Part shown: piece by piece, positions 16,411 to 27,203 of the stretch | Layout: every line of letters begins with the position of its first letter | How positions within the stretch are numbered: position 1 is the first letter of the stretch | NCBI RefSeq assembly: GCF_008040165.1 | Contig: NZ_VRUR01000002.1 | Span: 1,302,001-1,366,000, forward strand | Direction of reading: 5' to 3' | DNA: 64,000 nt | DNA from: Flagellimonas hymeniacidonis | GTDB lineage: Bacteria; Bacteroidota; Bacteroidia; Flavobacteriales; Flavobacteriaceae | Translations under genes and position numbers: made by a program | The notes under the pieces: model-generated | Told to the model about the DNA's origin: nothing | The model's input: only the letters and a program-made list of their open reading frames with translations | Databases searched by the model: none

Positions 16411-19188
16411 ATGCATACCATCAAGAACGTAGATCCAAAGCAAAATATTATCATTAAAGGTGCTAAGCTGCACAATTTGAAGAATATAGATGTTGTAATC
16501 CCAAGAAATAAACTGGTGGTCATTACCGGATTGTCCGGTTCAGGTAAATCCAGCCTTGCTTTTGACACCTTATATGCAGAGGGGCAACGCCGTTATGTAG
16601 AGAGTCTTTCGTCTTATGCAAGGCAATTTTTGGGGAAACTGGACAAACCCAAAGTTGACTATATAAAGGGTATAGCTCCTGCAATAGCCATTGAACAAAA
16701 AGTAAATTCTACCAATCCCAGATCAACAGTTGGAACTACCACCGAGGTTTATGACTACCTAAAATTACTATATGCCCGAATTGGAAAGACCATCTCCCCT
16801 ATTTCTGGAAATGAAGTAAAGAAAGACACTGTAACAGATGTTATCAACTATATAAAACCCTTGGCAGAGGGGACTAAGTTGTTATTGCTTGCTCCTGTTA
16901 CAATTAAAAAAGAAAGGGAACCCCTAAAATCACTTGAGCTTTTTTCCAAACAAGGGTATGCCCGTATAAAATATAAAGGAGAGGTTTTACGCATTGATAA
17001 CGTACCCCAGGATATTGGCCGTGATTTTGATTTAGTGGTAGATCGTGTAATTGTAAAGGACGATGAAGATTTTTACAATCGTTTGGCCAATGCGGTGGAC
17101 AATGCCTTTTTTGAAGGAAAGGGAAGATGCTCCATTGAAAATCTGGAGAGTGGTAAAACGAGAACCTTCAGCAATCAATTTGAATTGGATGGAATGAAGT
17201 TTCTGGAACCCAATGTGCACCTTTTCAGTTTTAATAACCCTTATGGTGCATGTCCCAAATGTGAAGGCTATGGAGATGTCATTGGGATTGACGAAGATCT
17301 AGTGGTTCCAAACACAGCTTTATCCGTTTTTGAAAATGCAGTATTTCCATGGCGGGGCGAAAGCATGGGATGGTATAGAGATCAATTGGTCAATGCCGCC
17401 TATAAATTTGATTTCCCAATTCATAAACCTTGGTTTGAATTATCTGAAGAACAAAAACAATTGGTTTGGGATGGCAATGAACACTTTACAGGGATACATG
17501 CCTTTTTTCAGCAATTGGAAGAAAAAAGCTATAAAATTCAGAATAGGGTGATGCTTTCCCGTTATCGTGGAAAAACAAAATGTACTGTTTGTAAAGGGAA
17601 GCGATTGCGACAGGAAGCTAATTATGTAAAAGTTGGTGGCCACTCCATTTCAGACGTTATTGAATTACCCATAAAAAAATTAGCCCCATTTTTTGAAGAA
17701 ATTCATCTTTCCGACCATGATAATACCATTGCAAAGCGATTAATGAAAGAGATTACTACTCGCTTAGATTTTTTAAGTAAGGTAGGATTGAGTTATTTAA
17801 CCCTAAATAGAAAATCCAATACGCTGTCTGGTGGGGAAAGCCAACGAATCAATCTGGCAACCTCATTAGGAAGTAGTTTGGTGGGCTCTATGTACATTTT
17901 AGATGAACCCAGTATCGGCCTACACCCCAAAGACACCGAAAATCTTATTGAAGTACTGCTGTCCCTTCGGGATTTGGGGAATACTGTTATTGTAGTGGAA
18001 CATGATGAAGATATCATGAAAGCTGCTGATGAAGTTATTGATATAGGTCCTGAGGCAGGTACTCTGGGCGGAGAAGTAGTCGCGACAGGCAATTTAGATG
18101 AAATTTTAAAGGCCAATTCGTTGACCGCAGATTATTTAAATGGCACCAAAGAAATTGAAGTCCCTGCCGAACGTAGAAACTCTAAACATTACATTCAGAT
18201 AAAAGGAGCCCGTGAGAATAATCTCAAAAACATCGATGTCACTTTTCCATTAAATGTACTTACGGTGGTTACAGGCGTATCTGGAAGCGGTAAAAGTACC
18301 TTGGTCAAGAAAATACTGTATCCATCCATTCTAAAAGAGGTTGGTGGTTACGGTGAAAAAGCAGGGCAGTTTACCAAAATGGAGGGAAAATACAGCCATA
18401 TAAAACATGTGGAATTTGTAGATCAGAATCCTATTGGGCGTTCTTCAAGGTCAAATCCCGTAACCTATATTAAGGCATATGACGATATCCGAACGCTGTT
18501 TTCTTCACAAAGATTAAGCAAACTACGGGCATATCAACCCAAGCATTTCTCCTTTAATGTAGATGGAGGACGCTGCGAAAAATGTAAAGGAGAAGGAGAA
18601 ATTACTGTAGAAATGCAGTTTATGGCCGATGTACATTTAGAATGTGATGTCTGCAGTGGAAAGCGTTTTAAAAAAGAAATACTTGAAGTCCAATTTGAAG
18701 GAAAAAGTATAGACGACATTTTAAACCTTACCATTGATGAAGCCATTGATCACTTTAAAAACCATTCGCAAACGAAAATTGTAAACAAGCTGCAGCCTTT
18801 ACAAGATGTTGGTTTAGGCTATGTTACTTTAGGTCAATCTTCTTCTACCCTTTCAGGTGGTGAGGCCCAACGTATTAAATTGGCTTCATTCCTGGTCAAA
18901 GGGAATACTAAGGAAAAGGCATTGTTCATCTTTGATGAACCAACAACTGGACTCCATTTTCACGATATTAAAAAATTATTGAAATCTTTTGATGAACTCA
19001 TTGCCAAAGGGCATTCCGTAATTGTAATTGAGCACAACATCGAATTGATCAAATGCGCAGATTATATTATTGATCTTGGGCCAGAAGGTGGTGAAAATGG
19101 TGGGCATTTATTGGTTGAAGGTACTCCAGAGGAGGTAATTCAAAATAAAGAATCACATACGGCAAAGTATCTAAGAGAAAAGTTGTAA
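16411..19188 (+). CDS. uvrA: Excinuclease ABC subunit A
   Basis: Predicted 925-residue damage-recognition ATPase of nucleotide excision repair, acting with UvrB and UvrC. Two ABC modules are complete: Walker A GLSGSGKSS near residue 42 and GVSGSGKST near 623, signatures LSGGESQRI and LSGGEAQRI, and Walker B LDEPS and DEPTT. Zinc modules are present in the first half (CPKCEGYGD, CTVCKGKRL) and second half (CEKCKGEGE, CDVCSGKRF). Length is normal. It is followed by a Crp/Fnr-type gene after 29 bases, but that spacing alone does not prove an operon. Confidence 0.97.
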   Translation: MHTIKNVDPKQNIIIKGAKLHNLKNIDVVIPRNKLVVITGLSGSGKSSLAFDTLYAEGQRRYVESLSSYARQFLGKLDKPKVDYIKGIAPAIAIEQKVNSTNPRSTVGTTTEVYDYLKLLYARIGKTISPISGNEVKKDTVTDVINYIKPLAEGTKLLLLAPVTIKKEREPLKSLELFSKQGYARIKYKGEVLRIDNVPQDIGRDFDLVVDRVIVKDDEDFYNRLANAVDNAFFEGKGRCSIENLESGKTRTFSNQFELDGMKFLEPNVHLFSFNNPYGACPKCEGYGDVIGIDEDLVVPNTALSVFENAVFPWRGESMGWYRDQLVNAAYKFDFPIHKPWFELSEEQKQLVWDGNEHFTGIHAFFQQLEEKSYKIQNRVMLSRYRGKTKCTVCKGKRLRQEANYVKVGGHSISDVIELPIKKLAPFFEEIHLSDHDNTIAKRLMKEITTRLDFLSKVGLSYLTLNRKSNTLSGGESQRINLATSLGSSLVGSMYILDEPSIGLHPKDTENLIEVLLSLRDLGNTVIVVEHDEDIMKAADEVIDIGPEAGTLGGEVVATGNLDEILKANSLTADYLNGTKEIEVPAERRNSKHYIQIKGARENNLKNIDVTFPLNVLTVVTGVSGSGKSTLVKKILYPSILKEVGGYGEKAGQFTKMEGKYSHIKHVEFVDQNPIGRSSRSNPVTYIKAYDDIRTLFSSQRLSKLRAYQPKHFSFNVDGGRCEKCKGEGEITVEMQFMADVHLECDVCSGKRFKKEILEVQFEGKSIDDILNLTIDEAIDHFKNHSQTKIVNKLQPLQDVGLGYVTLGQSSSTLSGGEAQRIKLASFLVKGNTKEKALFIFDEPTTGLHFHDIKKLLKSFDELIAKGHSVIVIEHNIELIKCADYIIDLGPEGGENGGHLLVEGTPEEVIQNKESHTAKYLREKL

Positions 19189-19217
19189 TAATTTGATATG
19201 CCCTTATTTAAGTTTCC

Positions 19218-19808
19218 GTGAGTAGCATTAGAAAGGAAAAAAACAAGTTGTTCAATTTTATTTTGGGCATAGTTCCTATTTCCAATAAGGATGCGAAAGA
19301 CATTGTGGACACTTTTCAATTCAAAGAATTGAAAAAGGGGGATTTTTTGCTACAAAAAAATCATTTTAGTGATGATTATTTTTATCTCGAAAATGGCCTG
19401 ATGCGGACTTTTTTGTTTGACTTAAAAGGTAATGAGATAACAACTGACTTTTTTATTGAAGATAATATTGTTTTTGATGTCACCTGCTTTTTCAACCGTG
19501 TCCGTTCCGAAGTTAATATACAGGCCGTAACAGATTGCACTGGATATCGAATCTCTTATGAACAGCTGAATACGCTATTTCATAATAAACCAGCTTTCCG
19601 GGATTTTGGCCGCGCTATACTGGTCAAGGAGTTTATCGCCTCAAAAAAAAGAGGAACCTCTATCATCAATAAAACTGCTGAAGAACGCTACGGGGATTTA
19701 TTGGAAACCCGTCCAGAAATTTTAAAATATGCTCAATTAAAGCATATCGCCTCATATCTCGGAATTACTGACAGTACATTGAGCAGACTCAGAAAAAAGA
19801 TGCAATAA
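19218..19808 (+). CDS. Crp/Fnr-family transcriptional regulator
   Basis: Predicted 196-residue regulator. The N-terminal beta-roll (about 25-110, KKGDFLLQKNHFSDDYFYLENG) resembles a cyclic-nucleotide-binding domain but lacks the canonical phosphate-binding RSA signature, so the effector is unknown. The C-terminal HTH is LKHIASYLGITDSTLSRLRKK. No Fnr-type cysteine cluster is present. Start is GTG at 19218; no ATG lies nearby upstream in frame. The membrane-protein gene 72 bases downstream is a plausible target. Confidence 0.87.
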   Translation: MSSIRKEKNKLFNFILGIVPISNKDAKDIVDTFQFKELKKGDFLLQKNHFSDDYFYLENGLMRTFLFDLKGNEITTDFFIEDNIVFDVTCFFNRVRSEVNIQAVTDCTGYRISYEQLNTLFHNKPAFRDFGRAILVKEFIASKKRGTSIINKTAEERYGDLLETRPEILKYAQLKHIASYLGITDSTLSRLRKKMQ

Positions 19809-19880
19809 ATCTATTTCTTGCCTTTTGTCAAGTGATATTTATGATGATATCAAGAAATTTATCACATAAATCCCATCCAA

Positions 19881-20561
19881 ATGGCGGAATCATCTATATA
19901 TACCTTTATTGTCTTTGTATTAACTACGCTAATTACACTTTGGTTTTTTTTGAAGGCAACTAAAAACTCCAAGGTGATATTAGCTATCATGATTTGGATG
20001 GTCTTGGTAGGTATACTAGGATTTTTAGGGTTTTATAGAAATACCGAAGCAATTCCTCCACGATTTCTTTTTTTACTTGGACCCGGCTTCCTTTTTGTTC
20101 TTCTTCCATTTCTATTCCCTAGCGGGAGAAGGTTTATGGATACGCTAGATCTAAAATGGTTGACCCTCTTACATACCGTTCGAATTCCTGTAGAGTTCTT
20201 ATTATATTTCATTTTTTTGGAGGGACTGATTCCCAAACCCATGACTTTTGAAGGCCTTAATTACGACATACTCTCAGGCATTACGGCCCCACTTGTTTAT
20301 TTTGCCATATTTGTCAAAAGCTGGATGGGCAAAAAAGGGCTTCTACTCTGGAATATTTTATGTCTTCTACTTTTGTTCAATATTCTTACCATTGCGCTAC
20401 TGAGCGCAGAAACTCCATTCCAAAAATTGGCATTTGACCAGCCGAACATAGGTGTAGCTTACTTTCCTTACGTATGGCTACCAACTGTAATAGTGCCTAT
20501 TGTATTGTTTTCACATTTGGCCACCATAAGGCAACTGTTATCCTATCAAGAAAAATTGTGA
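19881..20561 (+). CDS. Multi-pass membrane protein of unknown function
   Basis: Predicted 226-residue protein with about seven hydrophobic helices (roughly residues 6-24, 31-50, 62-80, 92-112, 122-142, 155-173 and 193-215) and short polar loops (PSGRRFMDTLDLKW). No catalytic motif stands out. It follows the Crp/Fnr-type gene on the same strand, and the regulator may control it. I do not recognise the family. Confidence 0.75.
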   Translation: MAESSIYTFIVFVLTTLITLWFFLKATKNSKVILAIMIWMVLVGILGFLGFYRNTEAIPPRFLFLLGPGFLFVLLPFLFPSGRRFMDTLDLKWLTLLHTVRIPVEFLLYFIFLEGLIPKPMTFEGLNYDILSGITAPLVYFAIFVKSWMGKKGLLLWNILCLLLLFNILTIALLSAETPFQKLAFDQPNIGVAYFPYVWLPTVIVPIVLFSHLATIRQLLSYQEKL

Positions 20562-20759
20562 AATTCAAAAAAGTGAATTGAGGTCTAAGTATAAAACTGC
20601 ATCAATTCAAATGCTCCTTCCATCAAACCCGATGGCCTGTTTATAAATTATAGCTCATTAAAAGCTTTATGTCTGCTTAATTTTATTTGTTAACCCATAC
20701 TATGCTCTCATGTAAAAGCGAATATCAATATCAAATCAATGTGTTAATGATATAAAACT

Positions 20760-23700
20760 ATGCTCCCCATCTTATCTAAAATAGCGCAAAGAAGAAACAA
20801 CTTCATTGGGCTTTTTTTTGTCTTGTTTTTTACCATCACCATAGGAACACATCAAATACAAACCTTGCTTTTGACTGGCAATTCAACATCCAATAATATT
20901 GCCTTAGAAAATTTTGCTGCAATACAACCAATAGGTGCAAGCAGCACCGCATCGGATACTACAGCGGATTTCTATGTCCCAGCAATAGCAGTAATCAAAA
21001 AAGATGAGTTAAATCCTGGAGATGAGTTCATCGGACCCTGTTCAATTATAGACTATACCTATGAGGTCACCAATCAAAGCACTGCCAATGAAATTTTGGA
21101 AGATGTATCAATTATTGATCCGGGAATTGTAAATCTAATGGGGCCAATATCAGGGGATAATGGCAATGGCTTTTTGGAAGTGGGTGAAACTTGGACCTTT
21201 ACCGCTCAATATGTAATCACCATTGCGGACCAAATTGCAGGTCAAGTAGGTGAAGGAATCAACGCTAGGGTAACCGCCAATGTACAAGGAGCTGGGGTTC
21301 TGGTAATCGATGATTCGGATGACGATAGCGAATTTGAAGATGACCCAACAGTGACAGACCTTAGCAGCTGCGATATTAAAATTAGTCTGGTTAAAGAAGG
21401 TGTTCTAAATCCAGGGGATGAATTTATCGACCCGTGTACCACTATTGACTATACCTATTATATCACTAATGAAAGTACAAGCGGAGAAATTTTAGAAGAT
21501 GTAACGCTTAGCGACCCAAGCATAGGTTTTATTATAGGTCCAGATTCAGGAGATAACGGCAACGGTCTTTTGGAAGTAGGTGAAACTTGGACTTATACTG
21601 CACAATATGTTATCACTCCAACCGATAAAGTTGCAGCTCAAGTAGGTCAAGGTGTCAATGCTACAGTTATCGCCAATGTACGAGGAGCCGGAATCTCGGT
21701 CAACGATGAATCCGATGACGATAGCGAATTTGAAGATGATCCAACAGTGACAGACCTTAGCAGCTGCGATATAAAAATTGGTCTGGTAAAAGAAGGTGTG
21801 CTGGACCCAGGAAATGAATTTACCGCCCCATGTACTGCCATTCATTACACCTATTACATTACCAATGAAAGCAATAGCGGTATTCTGTTAGAATTTGTGG
21901 AACTGACCGATACAGCATTCGGTATAAATGCACTTGATCTAAGTCCAAATCCAGGTGACACTAACTTCCCCCCTAATAATGGTCTTTTAGATATGGGCGA
22001 GACTTGGACATATACGGTTAGCTATCCCATAACCCCTGCTGATAGAATTGCTGGCCAAGTTATCTCAAGCCAAGCCAGGGTCCGAGCTAGTCCTTCAGGA
22101 GGAGGACCTGCAGTAATTGATCTTTCCCATGAAAGTGACCCGTTGGATGACGGCCTAACCATAACAGATATCAGCGAATGCCAACCTCGGATTGGCCTTG
22201 TAAAAACCGGGCTCTTAGACCCCGCTGGCTTTGCTCCCTGTACAACAATCGGTTATACTTTTGAGGTAACCAATCAAAGTCCGGGCGGTGAAACCCTTGA
22301 AAACATTGAACTGATCGACCCCTTACTATTTGGGGGAGGAGTATTTCCGATTTCCCCTACAGGGGATGATTTTGGGGATGGGAAATTGGAAGTGGGAGGA
22401 GAAACATGGGTGTATACCGTAGAATATACCTTTGATCAAGATGATCTTAATCAGGGGCAAATTCAGAATCAGGCCAATGTTACCGCTAACATAAGTGTTG
22501 GTCTGCCAAGTGATACCGTAAATGATTTTTCGCATGAAACTGATCCCTTGTTGGATGGAGATACTTCGGTGGATATCTCTTCTTGCCAAATCATAGACTT
22601 AGGACTCACTTTGGCTACAACAGATTTTCCGGATACAGATGCCGATGGTTGTCCCGATACCATTACCTATACTTATGAAGCCTTAAACAATGGCAATGTG
22701 GATTTAGAATTCGATTCCATTACCGATATTTTGAACAATACTATCAATATCCCGGACCCAAACCCGGGCGATATAAACGATGATGATAAGATCAATCCCG
22801 GTGAAACCTGGATCTACACATCTTCGTACGATATCATCCAAGACAATATTGACAATTCGCCCCTCAATAATCAAGCAACAATTAATACCACAATTGTTAG
22901 TGCTGGAACTCCGGTTTCTGATGATTCCCACCCCACCGATTTTGACAATGATGGAAATACGGTCACTGATTTAGCTGGAACATGCGCTGGATTTGCCAGC
23001 ATTGGGCTTACCAAAGAAGCAGATATAAATAGCTTAATAGATGATGATGGTGATGGGTGTCTTGATGCCATACAGTACACCTTTCGGGTATCTAATGAGG
23101 GAAGTATCAATCTAGTTAATATCGTGTTGAACGACGATCTACAACAATTGGGCAATAACGTTCCAGGACCAAGTTCTGGCGATAATGGAGATGGTATTTT
23201 AGGCGTAAACGAAGTTTGGGTATACACAGGCATCTATGACCTCACCGAGACGGATGTTACCAATGGCACCGTAACCGGACAAGCCGAGGTATTTGCTGAT
23301 GCCGCTGTCGGGGTAACGATCTCCGATCTTTCCCACCCTTCAGATTTTGATGCCGATGCTGATACCACCGTCGATGTCACCGGAACCTGTTTTGATACTG
23401 TATCCATAGGGTTGACCAAAACAGATACAAATTTCATTGATAGCGATTCGAATGGCTGTGATGATCAAATAGAATATACCATTACAGTAGAAAATCTTGG
23501 AGGTATGGACCTTCAGGTTACATACCTTTACGATGAGCAGTTGGACGACATCCTTTCTGGACCATTTATCGAAAGTGGCAATCCTGATGGTGTTTTGGAG
23601 ATAAACGAGAATTGGATTTACACTGGAATCTATAACATCACAGAACCCGATGTAACCAATGGAAGTGTTGCTGGGCAGGCTGATGTCATCGCACAACCTG

Positions 23701-26700
23701 TGGGAACAACTGTAGATATTATTGCCAATGACGCCATTAATGTCCCCATTCCTGGGGCATGTGCTGACAATCCCACCATCACATTATCTAGAGTATCTAA
23801 CCTTTCCGATACCGATGGGGACAACTGTTTCGATACCATCGATTTCACTATTACCGTGACCAACACCGGTAACGTAGATTTGGACACGGTGAACTTGGAC
23901 GATGATCTGCTGGGCAATTCACTGTCGCCCGATACCAATGGCAATGGGGACAACATCCTCGATATAGGAGAATCATGGACATACTCTGGTTCCTACGACA
24001 TCACCCAGGACAACATCGACAACGCTCCACTTATCAGCGGAGCAAACGTCACTGCCGAGCCTCTCGGAAGCAACATCCAGGTATCAGACAGCGACCAGAA
24101 CAATATTGACCTCTCTGGAGCATGTGCCGATACCGTGAGCATCTCAGTGCTGCGGGAAGCCCCTACCGTCGACACCGATTTTGACAGTTGTGATAACGCC
24201 ATCGACTTTACCATCAGTATTACCAATAATGGACAAGCTAATTTAGAAAATATATCATTTGTTGATACCCAATTAAACAACGGAATCATTATTACAGGCC
24301 CATATAGCGGCGATGGAAATCTTATAGGGATCCTGGAAGTAAATGAAACTTGGACCTACACCGAAACATACGATGTTTCCCAACCTCAGATTGACAATTC
24401 TCCACTTATTGGTCAAGCAGATGTAACCGCTAATCCTATTAATAGCAGTTTTGAGGTTACGGATTTATCGGACCCAAGCGATCCATTGGGCAACGCCCCT
24501 AACAATGTTGATCTAGATGGGGTCTGCGCTACCTTTGCGGCAGCCATTTCCATTACCCTTTCGGATTCCCTTTCCAACACCGATACCGATGCGTGTGACG
24601 ATACCATCATTTATACCTATACTGTGACCAATACGGGCAGTGTGGACTTGGACGGAATTATACTCACCGACGATTTGGGCAACACCATTTCTGCTCCCAA
24701 CCCCAATCCTGGTGACCTTGACATGGATAACCAGATAGACCCCTTGGAAGCTTGGGTGTTTACGGCTTTGTACGACATTACCCAAAACAATATCAATAAC
24801 TCCCCTGCCCCCTTGTCCAATCAAGCACACATCACCGTGCAACCCGTGGGAACCAATACCGATGTGATTGCTGATTCCAACACCACTGGCACCGATGTTT
24901 CAGCTGCATGTGACGATACCGTGGGCATCACCGTAACAAGGATTTCATCTCTTTCCGATACCGATGGGGACAACTGCCCTGACACAATTAACTTTACCAT
25001 TACCGTCACCAACTCGGGACAAGTAGATTTGGACACGGTGAGTTTGGACGATGATCTGCTGGGCAATTCACTGTCGCCCGATACCAATGGCAATGGGGAC
25101 AATATCCTCAATGTGAATGAGCAATGGATCTATACGGGTTCCCACAACATCATACAGGACAACATCAACAACACACCTCTGGTCAGTGGGGCCAACGTAA
25201 CCGCCGAACCCATTGGGAGCAGCTTCGAGGTTTCTGGCAGCGACCAGAACAATATTGATCTATCCGGAGCATGTGCCGATACCATAGGTATGGATGTAAC
25301 CCTTTCGGGAACTCCCTTGGATACTGGTAACGATAATTGCCCTGATGTGATAACCTATACATACCTGGTTTCCAATTCTGGATTAGCCAATTTGGATACC
25401 GTGGAATTGACAGACTTTTTAAACAATAACATCCTTCTTGAAAACCCCAATACAGGAGACCTAGACAGCGATGGAATACTTGATCCTCTGGAGGTTTGGG
25501 AATTCATTGCTACTTATAACATTGAACAAACTGACATCGACAATTCTCCATTGGACAACCAAGTAACCGTTACAGCAGAACATGTCGGAAGCACTTTTGA
25601 AGTCACAGACATTGACCAGAACAGTATCGACGTTTCAGGTGCTTGCGACACACCAGCTACTCCAGCCATTGGGCTAATAAAGCAGTTTTTTGCTTTTGAA
25701 GATGTTGATAGTAATGGCTGTTCCGATGCTATAGTATATACCTACAGCATTCAAAATTTGGGAAATGAAGATATTACCAATATTGCAATTACCGATACCT
25801 TGTTAGGTGGCTCAAATCTTATAATCGCCTCCGGGGATGAAGGTAGCCCCAATGTATTGGACGTGAATGAAACATGGATTTTTGAACCCTTCAGGTATTC
25901 CATAACTCCAGAAGACATAATCCAAGGAGAAGTGGTTACCCAAGCATCAGTGAGCGGACTATCTTCGGATTCTTCTACTCAAGTTTTTGACCAATCTGAC
26001 GATAACACCTATGCTGAAAATGATTCAACAACAACTTCGGTGGTAGGTTTATGTCCTGATGATTCTGCCCGTATTGGCGTAAAAAAAACAGGGAATCTGT
26101 TTGATTCTAATAATGATGGCTGTTTTGATGCTATCCTCTATTTATTTACAGTGGAGAATCTGGGGAACATCGCATTGGAAAACATACTGTTGGAAGATGA
26201 CTTTTTGAATGCCGCCCTGACTCAGCCCAATACTCGAAGCCTTAACGAGGATGATATTTTGGATGTTGACGAACAGTGGACATACAATCTGGTCTACAAT
26301 ATTTCCCAAACTGATATTAATCGGACTTATGTTGAAAATCAAGCTATGGTATCTGCATTTAGGGTTGATTCACCAAATACCATAATTACTGATTTCTCAC
26401 ACGAAAATCTTCATACCGAAGACGAACCTACCATAGTATCAGTGGCAGGAGCTTGTATAAATAATACCGCAGGTATAGGGCTAATCAAACAAGGTAGTCT
26501 GTTTGATGCAAACAACGATAGTTGTCCCGAAAGCATCCAATATACCTTCAGGGTGGCTAATCTTGGAAATCAATCTCTAACTGGTATTGTTTTACGGGAT
26601 GACCTTTTGGGAAACCCCATTGAAGGGCCCTTAGGAGATGAAAATGCCAATGGAACACTTGATTTTGAAGAAGAATGGACATATACTGTTGTTTACACCG

Positions 26701-27185
26701 TCACCCAAGAAGATTTAGGTCTGGAAGAAGTAGAAAACCAAGCTACCGTAACCGCAAATGTTGTGGGACAGCAAAATACTATTGTCAACGACATCTCTGA
26801 CAATGATTTATTTTCCCAAGATGACCCCACAATAGTATCAGTTTCAGATGCATGTGAAGGCAGCAATCCAGTAGATTCCGATTTCAAAATTTTCACTGGT
26901 CTAACTCCTAATGGTGATGGAATAAATGACTTTTTTAGAATTAGGAGTATAGAAAACTATCCGGACAATAAGCTACAAATTTTTAATCGATGGGGTGTAT
27001 TGGTCTATGAAACGAAAGGATATGGTGGTGCAAATAATCTTTTCGGGGGTATTTCCTTCGGAAGGGCAACCGTTGCGGAAGACAGGGAATTACCTAGTGG
27101 AACATACTTCTATATTCTAACATTTGGAGCAGAAAACCCAGGTCAAGAAAGCTATACAGGCTATCTGTACATCAATAGAGATTAA
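20760..27185 (+). CDS. Giant T9SS-exported repeat protein with gliding-type (type B) C-terminal domain
   Basis: Predicted 2141-residue surface protein. Residues about 12-40 are a long signal sequence. About 15 tandem domains of roughly 130 residues follow, each with a start like IGLVKEG or ITLSRVS, a DxDxDGCxDTIxYTxTVTN segment, an exWTYxxxYxI segment and a xVTAxxxG strand; they resemble DUF11/DUF7507-type beta-sandwich repeats with possible Ca-binding acidic loops. Residues about 2050-2141 are a CHU_C/gliding-motility C-terminal domain (GLTPNGDGINDFF, IFNRWGVLVYE, SGTYFYIL), the type B sorting signal for the type IX secretion system. The likely role is an adhesin. Some repeats are near-identical at DNA level (offsets of 396 and 1149 bases), a sign of recent duplication or conversion. 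Its exit partner follows at 27204. Confidence 0.9.
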   Translation: MLPILSKIAQRRNNFIGLFFVLFFTITIGTHQIQTLLLTGNSTSNNIALENFAAIQPIGASSTASDTTADFYVPAIAVIKKDELNPGDEFIGPCSIIDYTYEVTNQSTANEILEDVSIIDPGIVNLMGPISGDNGNGFLEVGETWTFTAQYVITIADQIAGQVGEGINARVTANVQGAGVLVIDDSDDDSEFEDDPTVTDLSSCDIKISLVKEGVLNPGDEFIDPCTTIDYTYYITNESTSGEILEDVTLSDPSIGFIIGPDSGDNGNGLLEVGETWTYTAQYVITPTDKVAAQVGQGVNATVIANVRGAGISVNDESDDDSEFEDDPTVTDLSSCDIKIGLVKEGVLDPGNEFTAPCTAIHYTYYITNESNSGILLEFVELTDTAFGINALDLSPNPGDTNFPPNNGLLDMGETWTYTVSYPITPADRIAGQVISSQARVRASPSGGGPAVIDLSHESDPLDDGLTITDISECQPRIGLVKTGLLDPAGFAPCTTIGYTFEVTNQSPGGETLENIELIDPLLFGGGVFPISPTGDDFGDGKLEVGGETWVYTVEYTFDQDDLNQGQIQNQANVTANISVGLPSDTVNDFSHETDPLLDGDTSVDISSCQIIDLGLTLATTDFPDTDADGCPDTITYTYEALNNGNVDLEFDSITDILNNTINIPDPNPGDINDDDKINPGETWIYTSSYDIIQDNIDNSPLNNQATINTTIVSAGTPVSDDSHPTDFDNDGNTVTDLAGTCAGFASIGLTKEADINSLIDDDGDGCLDAIQYTFRVSNEGSINLVNIVLNDDLQQLGNNVPGPSSGDNGDGILGVNEVWVYTGIYDLTETDVTNGTVTGQAEVFADAAVGVTISDLSHPSDFDADADTTVDVTGTCFDTVSIGLTKTDTNFIDSDSNGCDDQIEYTITVENLGGMDLQVTYLYDEQLDDILSGPFIESGNPDGVLEINENWIYTGIYNITEPDVTNGSVAGQADVIAQPVGTTVDIIANDAINVPIPGACADNPTITLSRVSNLSDTDGDNCFDTIDFTITVTNTGNVDLDTVNLDDDLLGNSLSPDTNGNGDNILDIGESWTYSGSYDITQDNIDNAPLISGANVTAEPLGSNIQVSDSDQNNIDLSGACADTVSISVLREAPTVDTDFDSCDNAIDFTISITNNGQANLENISFVDTQLNNGIIITGPYSGDGNLIGILEVNETWTYTETYDVSQPQIDNSPLIGQADVTANPINSSFEVTDLSDPSDPLGNAPNNVDLDGVCATFAAAISITLSDSLSNTDTDACDDTIIYTYTVTNTGSVDLDGIILTDDLGNTISAPNPNPGDLDMDNQIDPLEAWVFTALYDITQNNINNSPAPLSNQAHITVQPVGTNTDVIADSNTTGTDVSAACDDTVGITVTRISSLSDTDGDNCPDTINFTITVTNSGQVDLDTVSLDDDLLGNSLSPDTNGNGDNILNVNEQWIYTGSHNIIQDNINNTPLVSGANVTAEPIGSSFEVSGSDQNNIDLSGACADTIGMDVTLSGTPLDTGNDNCPDVITYTYLVSNSGLANLDTVELTDFLNNNILLENPNTGDLDSDGILDPLEVWEFIATYNIEQTDIDNSPLDNQVTVTAEHVGSTFEVTDIDQNSIDVSGACDTPATPAIGLIKQFFAFEDVDSNGCSDAIVYTYSIQNLGNEDITNIAITDTLLGGSNLIIASGDEGSPNVLDVNETWIFEPFRYSITPEDIIQGEVVTQASVSGLSSDSSTQVFDQSDDNTYAENDSTTTSVVGLCPDDSARIGVKKTGNLFDSNNDGCFDAILYLFTVENLGNIALENILLEDDFLNAALTQPNTRSLNEDDILDVDEQWTYNLVYNISQTDINRTYVENQAMVSAFRVDSPNTIITDFSHENLHTEDEPTIVSVAGACINNTAGIGLIKQGSLFDANNDSCPESIQYTFRVANLGNQSLTGIVLRDDLLGNPIEGPLGDENANGTLDFEEEWTYTVVYTVTQEDLGLEEVENQATVTANVVGQQNTIVNDISDNDLFSQDDPTIVSVSDACEGSNPVDSDFKIFTGLTPNGDGINDFFRIRSIENYPDNKLQIFNRWGVLVYETKGYGGANNLFGGISFGRATVAEDRELPSGTYFYILTFGAENPGQESYTGYLYINRD
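21318..21796 (+). repeat. Direct repeat within the adhesin (period 396 bases)
   Basis: Bases 21318-21400 recur at 21714-21796 with very few differences, for example the block encoding DDDSEFEDDPTVTDL. The offset of 396 bases equals 132 codons, one domain unit. The repeat joins domains 1/2 and 2/3 of the protein. Confidence 0.8.
23802..25283 (+). repeat. Long direct repeat within the adhesin (period 1149 bases)
   Basis: Bases 23802-24134 align without gaps to 24951-25283 at a constant offset of 1149 bases (383 codons, three domain units). Within it 23895-23953 and 25044-25102 are identical over 59 bases. The two units (domains 8 and 11) are much closer to each other than to their neighbours, so a three-domain block was duplicated or conversion has homogenised them. 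Confidence 0.85.
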
Positions 27186-27203
27186 GATAACAGATCCAAA
27201 ACT

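Noticed and set aside
21242-24842. Many long minus-strand frames inside the giant adhesin gene
   Set aside because: They are antisense shadows of the repeats: similar frames recur at the repeat period and carry no recognisable domains.
20760-27185. Possible CRISPR or minisatellite array because of repeats
   Set aside because: The repeats are coding, about 390 bases long, diverged and in frame; there are no short identical repeats with spacers.
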